Shown here one piece after another: positions 60,859 to 64,000 of a DNA stretch of 64,000 bases. The stretch spans positions 94,855-158,854 of the forward strand of contig NZ_PKMZ01000007.1 in assembly GCF_002893625.1 (NCBI RefSeq). Direction: 5' to 3'. Position numbers and translations under genes: made by a program. Numbering within the stretch: the stretch's first letter is position 1; the number at the start of each line of letters is the position of its first letter. The notes under the pieces were generated by a model. It saw nothing but the letters and a program-made list of their open reading frames with translations, had not been told where the DNA came from and ran no database searches. The stretch is from Mangrovicella endophytica (GTDB lineage: Bacteria; Pseudomonadota; Alphaproteobacteria; Rhizobiales; Rhizobiaceae).

Positions 60859-61584
60859 TCAGTCGGTGGCGGCCGAGAGGATCGCCCCGCCCGGCTTTTG
60901 CACGATCACCGCCGTGCGCTCGCCGTCCTCCACGGCCGGCGCTCCGAAGGACATCGCGACGCCCAACCAGCGACCGACATGGCGGATGTCGGTCACGACA
61001 TTGGGCACCGGCAGCGTGCTGCCGGCGTTCTCGCCGCGCTCGATCGCGACGCGCTCGACGCCTGGCCTGTAGCGCACGAGCCAGACATCAGCACCGGAGA
61101 CCGGTGCGGCGCCGCGGCCGATCTCGACCCCGTTCGCCTTGATCTCAATCGGCACGTCCACGGGCGGCTTCACCCCGTTGAGCATCGCGCGGAGGGCATC
61201 GGCCTTGTTGCCGATCGTGTCGCGACGGCCGTTGACGACGACCTGCGGGGTGAAGGGACGGTCCCGCCCGAGGCCGGGCTCGTAATTCCGTTGGCGTTCA
61301 GTGAAAGCCTCGGCGCCGAACGTGTCCTTCCAGCCGAGTTGGTCCCAATAGGTGACGCTGAAGCTGAGCGGCAGGATATCCGGCTTATCCATCAGTGCCA
61401 CCACATTGCGGTTCGCCGGCGGCACAGAACTGCATCCCTGGCTGGTGAAGAGTTCTACCACGGTGACGGGACGGGCTTTCGCGAAGGCCGGACCAGACGC
61501 CAAGGCCGCCATCCCGAAGGTCGCGAGCATGAACGGCAGGGCCCAGTTGAGGGGCGCATGGATCGGCGATCTCGAGTGTTTCAT
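60859..61584 (-). CDS. DUF1223 secreted thioredoxin-like protein lacking second Cys
   Basis: This 241-residue protein has a signal peptide (to about residue 36, AFA-KARP). The DUF1223 core is TVVELFTSQGCSSVPPANRN; in most relatives the motif is CSSCPPAD, so Cys54 is replaced by valine here and only Cys51 remains. A C-terminal beta-rich half contains PRTPQ-like FTPQVVVNGRRD. It heads the SigF operon with GGGGAGA before ATG 61584. The loss of the CxxC pair excludes ordinary disulfide exchange but leaves a possible oxidant-reactive cysteine. Confidence 0.85.
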   Translation of the reverse strand: MKHSRSPIHAPLNWALPFMLATFGMAALASGPAFAKARPVTVVELFTSQGCSSVPPANRNVVALMDKPDILPLSFSVTYWDQLGWKDTFGAEAFTERQRNYEPGLGRDRPFTPQVVVNGRRDTIGNKADALRAMLNGVKPPVDVPIEIKANGVEIGRGAAPVSGADVWLVRYRPGVERVAIERGENAGSTLPVPNVVTDIRHVGRWLGVAMSFGAPAVEDGERTAVIVQKPGGAILSAATD

Positions 61585-61634
61585 CGCACATCTCCCCGAC
61601 GACGGCTCCTTCTGTATGGATGAGAGCGGTGTCT

Positions 61635-61647
61635 GAGAGTGCCTACG
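61635..61647. repeat. 13-bp direct repeat, left copy
   Basis: GAGAGTGCCTACG occurs here and again at 62470-62482, on both sides of the integrase remnant, 835 bp apart. The remainder of 61585-61979 shows no gene. A second short repeat (TTCGTCGTTGCCA at 61825-61837 and 62347-62359) lies inside the same interval. They may be scars of a small mobile element or duplications made as it decayed. Confidence 0.5.
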
Positions 61648-61669
61648 AAGCCAATGCGCCGGCTGTTAC
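61644..61669 (-). promoter_or_regulatory. Candidate SigF-type promoter of the stress operon
   Basis: Reading the minus strand, GTAACA (61669-61664), 16 bases, then CGTA (61647-61644) resembles the GTAACC-N16-CGAA type of promoter described for Caulobacter SigF. It ends about 60 bp before the DUF1223 start, a suitable distance. One or two mismatches and overlap with a 13-bp direct repeat lower confidence. Confidence 0.42.
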
Positions 61670-61979
61670 AGCGGCGGCGCGAAAATTCTGCGATGCCTTT
61701 TTACCTGCGGCGGAATTGACGCCAGCTTCTGCGGGAGGTGCATCTTCGGTGCAACGTCGTAGATTGGCGATCGGTCTTCGCACGTCCTGCATCGACCGAA
61801 GTCCGCCGTCGCAACTGCCGGCGTTTCGTCGTTGCCAGGAACAGTTCCAAGGTCTGTGTTAGGTCGCAACGAGCCACAGGAAACGACTCCCTGTACCGGC
61901 TTGCTCAGTCTTTAGGCCACCGCCCCCTTGTCCGCTTCCTCTTCGCCATCGCATCGAAGTCGAGCCCATGGAACATCGA

Positions 61980-62350
61980 TTAGTCGATCTCGGGGTTCAG
62001 CGGCCGCAGGGCGAGGACGCGGGCTCCCTTCTCGCTGAGCTGCTTGCTGCCGTAGCCCTCGTGCTCGTCGATCTCGACCGTATGGCCGACCTGAAGGCGG
62101 CGGGTGCGACCATCCACCTGCTCGTCTCGCATCTCCTCGATGTTGCCACTGCGGAGCGAGTGGAAGACCTCGCTCTTGCCCTTCTCGATCCCGGCCTTCT
62201 GGAGGAGACGCTGCATGTAGGAGGGGGCGCTCTTTGAGGGATCGACCAGCCGCATGATCTCAGGGAACAGGAAGCTGTTTCCCTGCTCGATCGCCAGTCG
62301 ATGAAGCCGATGTCCTCCAGGAAGGGGTGGAGCACGACGTTGCCGGTTCG
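61980..62350 (-). pseudogene. Frameshifted tyrosine recombinase (phage-type integrase) remnant
   Basis: The minus strand encodes the C-terminal catalytic part of a phage-type integrase. FLFPEIMRLVDPSKSAPSYM precedes EVFHSLRSGNIEEMRDEQVD (HxxR box), LQVGHTVEIDEHEGYG (second His and Tyr region) and the end LALRPLNPEID. Just upstream, VVLHPFLEDIGFIDW matches the same family but in another frame, so a single-base deletion lies at about 62298-62302. The N-terminus is missing. It is about 1.5 kb from the tRNA-Ser gene, a common integration target. Confidence 0.8.
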
Positions 62351-62469
62351 TCGTTGCCAAGGATACGTCCGGTGGTCCCTCATCAGAGATGACTACAGGA
62401 TCTTGTTGAGCTCAGCGCCCGCGGCTTGCACTTCAAGACGAGCCCGTTGCAATCGGCGATCGCTCGCTG

Positions 62470-62482
62470 GAGAGTGCCTACG
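62470..62482. repeat. 13-bp direct repeat, right copy
   Basis: This is the second copy of GAGAGTGCCTACG, identical to 61635-61647. It lies 120 bp beyond the upstream end of the integrase remnant and 41 bp before the start of the secreted ClpP-like gene. Confidence 0.5.
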
Positions 62483-62523
62483 TAGCGGCATGCGGTGACC
62501 TGATGGCATCACGGGAAGAGTTC

Positions 62524-63798
62524 ATGCGTCGATTTACGGTCGTCTGTGTCGCGTTCTTGTCGTTCATCGCGGTGGCGAGCCACGCCACTGCCGCTACGAA
62601 GGCGTTCGGGCCTTTCATAGTGGATTATAGCAGGCCGGACGTGATCGCCCTTCATGGGCCGATCGACGGTGGCTCTGCCTTGGACTTTCGTCGTGCCTTG
62701 GCCGCTGCAAAGGGCGCGCGACTCCTGACGCTCGATAGCGTCGGAGGATTGGTCCAGATGGCGCTGCTCATCGCCGACGACGTTCACGAGCGGAAGATCG
62801 CGACGCTGATACCGAAAGGGTCCCGCTGCTATTCCGCATGTGCCTACCTCTTCCTTGCCGGCATCGAGCGCCAGGCGGATGGCGAGCTCGGCGTGCATCA
62901 GATCTCATCCGACGAGCCAAACCTCGTCAGCGCACAACTGTCGATCTCCGACATCATCGATGTCCTCAATCGCTTCGAGACGCCGATCCAGGTGCTAACG
63001 GTCATGTTCCGAACGCCGCCGGACGACATGCACGTGTTCACCGCTGCTGAGGTCGAGGAGTTTAGCATCAACCGCCGTGCAGGAATCGCTGCTCCTCCGA
63101 CAGAACTCGTGGCGGGCGACGCGCCCGAGGCGGATGAGAAATCAAAGGATGCGCCCAAACCTGAGACGGCCGCCGCGACCACCCTGGCGCACGCTGCGCC
63201 GTCCCTCGATCAAGCGTCCAGTTCGGCTCTGTCCACGATCGAGTCGTATAGACGTCGGCCAACAAGACTGGCGATCTTCACTGGCGTCGACTTCTACGGC
63301 GAGGACCTCGCAACGACGCAGGCGTCCGATATCGCAGCTTGCGCAGCAGCCTGCCTCGCCAAGGAAGGAGCGTGCAAGGCGTTCACCTACAACGCCAATA
63401 CCAAGATTACCCGCGGCCCCAACTGCTTTCTCAAATCCAAGAGAGGAATGGCCGATGGCAATGCTGTCGCCATCTCGGGCGAGCTTCTGGCTGCGAGTGA
63501 TAACGAGCCGTCCGGCTTCTCTGCGGGAATCATCGATCCGAAGATACAGGTCTTCTCGGACGTTGACCTTCCGTTCGGCGACCTGGCGCGAAAGCCGGAA
63601 CGTCGGGCAGCTACGCAGGGCCAATGCAGGCTGGCATGCGTCGCCAACGATCAATGCGTGGGCTTTACCTTCGTGCAGCGTAAGAAGGAGTGCTGGCTGA
63701 AAGGCAGCGTCGGTCAGCCACAAAGCCGCGCCGGCATGATCAGCGGCATCAAGAAGCTTCAGGCCTTTGCCGCGCCGACGATCATCAGCCTGGAATAG
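62524..63798 (+). CDS. Secreted ClpP-like (COG3904-type) protein with two PAN domains
   Basis: This 424-residue protein starts at ATG 62524 after GGGAAGAG, better than ATG 62503. A signal peptide ends near residue 24. Residues about 30-190 resemble periplasmic ClpP/crotonase-fold proteins: LLTLDSVGGLVQMALLIADD, candidate nucleophile Ser104 in RCYSACAYLFLAG and His125 in ELGVHQI. After an Ala/Pro/Thr-rich linker come two PAN/Apple-type modules, VDFYGEDLATTQASDIAACA with CKAFTYNANT, and DVDLPFGDLA with CRLACVANDQCVGFTF. PAN domains bind protein or carbohydrate. The combination suggests a periplasmic or surface protease-like protein of unknown target. Confidence 0.8.
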   Translation: MRRFTVVCVAFLSFIAVASHATAATKAFGPFIVDYSRPDVIALHGPIDGGSALDFRRALAAAKGARLLTLDSVGGLVQMALLIADDVHERKIATLIPKGSRCYSACAYLFLAGIERQADGELGVHQISSDEPNLVSAQLSISDIIDVLNRFETPIQVLTVMFRTPPDDMHVFTAAEVEEFSINRRAGIAAPPTELVAGDAPEADEKSKDAPKPETAAATTLAHAAPSLDQASSSALSTIESYRRRPTRLAIFTGVDFYGEDLATTQASDIAACAAACLAKEGACKAFTYNANTKITRGPNCFLKSKRGMADGNAVAISGELLAASDNEPSGFSAGIIDPKIQVFSDVDLPFGDLARKPERRAATQGQCRLACVANDQCVGFTFVQRKKECWLKGSVGQPQSRAGMISGIKKLQAFAAPTIISLE

Positions 63799-63802
63799 CC
63801 GA

Positions 63803-63837
63803 CGTGCCGCGGTCGTGGCTCATCGCGCGCCGGCACG
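63803..63837. terminator. Weak hairpin between convergent gene and tRNA
   Basis: CGTGCCG (63803-63809) and CGGCACG (63831-63837) form a 7-bp stem with a 21-base loop just after the ClpP/PAN stop. No T-run follows, so it is only a possible terminator. Confidence 0.3.
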
Positions 63838-63909
63838 CTCGGAGCTATGCAGCCTAGCTGGCGTTCAGCGGCTTCCGGCAGGTTAAATCTCTGATCAGAA
63901 TCATGATCT

Positions 63910-63998
63910 TGGCGGAGAGGGGGGATTCGAACCCCCGATACGGTTGCCCGTATGCCGCATTTCGAGTGCGGTGCATTCAACCACTCTGCCACCTCTCC
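63910..63998 (-). tRNA. tRNA-Ser (anticodon CGA)
   Basis: The minus strand folds as a long-variable-arm serine tRNA. The acceptor stem is GGAGAGG/CCTCTCC, and the anticodon stem CCGCA/TGCGG holds the loop CTCGAAA with anticodon CGA. The T arm is GGGGGTTCGAATCCCCC. Discriminator G and an encoded CCA end at 63910. Length is 89 nt. It reads UCG codons, which are common in this GC-rich genome. Confidence 0.96.
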
Positions 63999-64000
63999 GG

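Noticed and set aside
61635..62482. 13-bp direct repeats as phage attachment sites
   Set aside because: They share no sequence with the nearby tRNA-Ser 3' end and enclose only a truncated integrase; too short to assign.
1..64000. CRISPR array or toxin-antitoxin pair
   Set aside because: No regularly spaced repeats were seen and no small gene pair resembles a known toxin-antitoxin module.

Overview
This window is high-GC DNA with tightly packed operons, many 1-4 bp stop/start overlaps, and several ABC, TRAP and TAXI-TRAP uptake systems. FixJ-type response regulators, a SigF/NrsF sigma/anti-sigma pair and the NAGGN osmolyte genes are also present. Together these suggest a free-living or plant/marine-associated alphaproteobacterium of the Hyphomicrobiales (Rhizobiales). 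The assignment is inference from gene families; no rRNA is present.

Layout. 1-13.4 kb: two LIV-type (branched-chain amino acid/amide) ABC transporters facing each other. The left one is cut by the window edge and the right one is complete. They flank an RpiR-regulated catabolic operon: isochorismatase-type amidase, glutamine-synthetase-like ligase, N-formylglutamate-amidohydrolase-like enzyme and M20 peptidase. An SDR gene and a broken IS3-type transposase lie between the left transporter and this operon. 13.9-20.6 kb: an MFS exporter with a divergent LysR regulator, an orphan membrane histidine kinase, and a LysR gene divergent from an mhqO/mhqD-like quinone-detoxification pair. A perfect 12-bp inverted repeat lies between that LysR gene and the pair. 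20.9-29.2 kb: a six-gene coupled operon (YcaC-like hydrolase, XapX, Tat amidohydrolase, DoxX, Tat alpha/beta hydrolase, MFS) and two AraC regulators. 29.3-31.9 kb: a histidine kinase followed by two response regulators, then an SDR gene fragment.

32.6-37.3 kb: the N-acetylglutaminylglutamine amide (NAGGN) osmoprotectant operon (asnO, ngg, M42 peptidase). 37.4-42.4 kb: a DctPQM TRAP transporter with a mandelate-racemase-type enolase-superfamily enzyme and a divergent LysR regulator. 42.6-46.3 kb: a TAXI-TRAP system (receptor, fused permease, DUF1850 protein) with intercistronic hairpins. 46.8-50 kb: membrane proteins (DUF421, CPA1 antiporter, DUF2254). 50.3-57.1 kb: a DUF305 protein and a heme-copper oxidase operon (CtaG, tri-heme cytochrome c, subunit II with cytochrome c domain, fused subunit I/III). 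A 270-bp element with long terminal inverted repeats sits between the oxidase and a small membrane protein.

57.5-61.6 kb: a probable reactive-chlorine defence operon, comprising a DUF1223 protein, a methionine-rich MrpX-like peptide, YedZ-like cytochrome b, a YedY/MsrP-like molybdoenzyme, SigF and the anti-sigma NrsF. An ECF-type promoter candidate lies at its head. 62-64 kb: a frameshifted tyrosine-recombinase remnant, a secreted ClpP-like/PAN-domain protein and tRNA-Ser(CGA). No CRISPR array, prophage structural gene or intact insertion sequence was seen.
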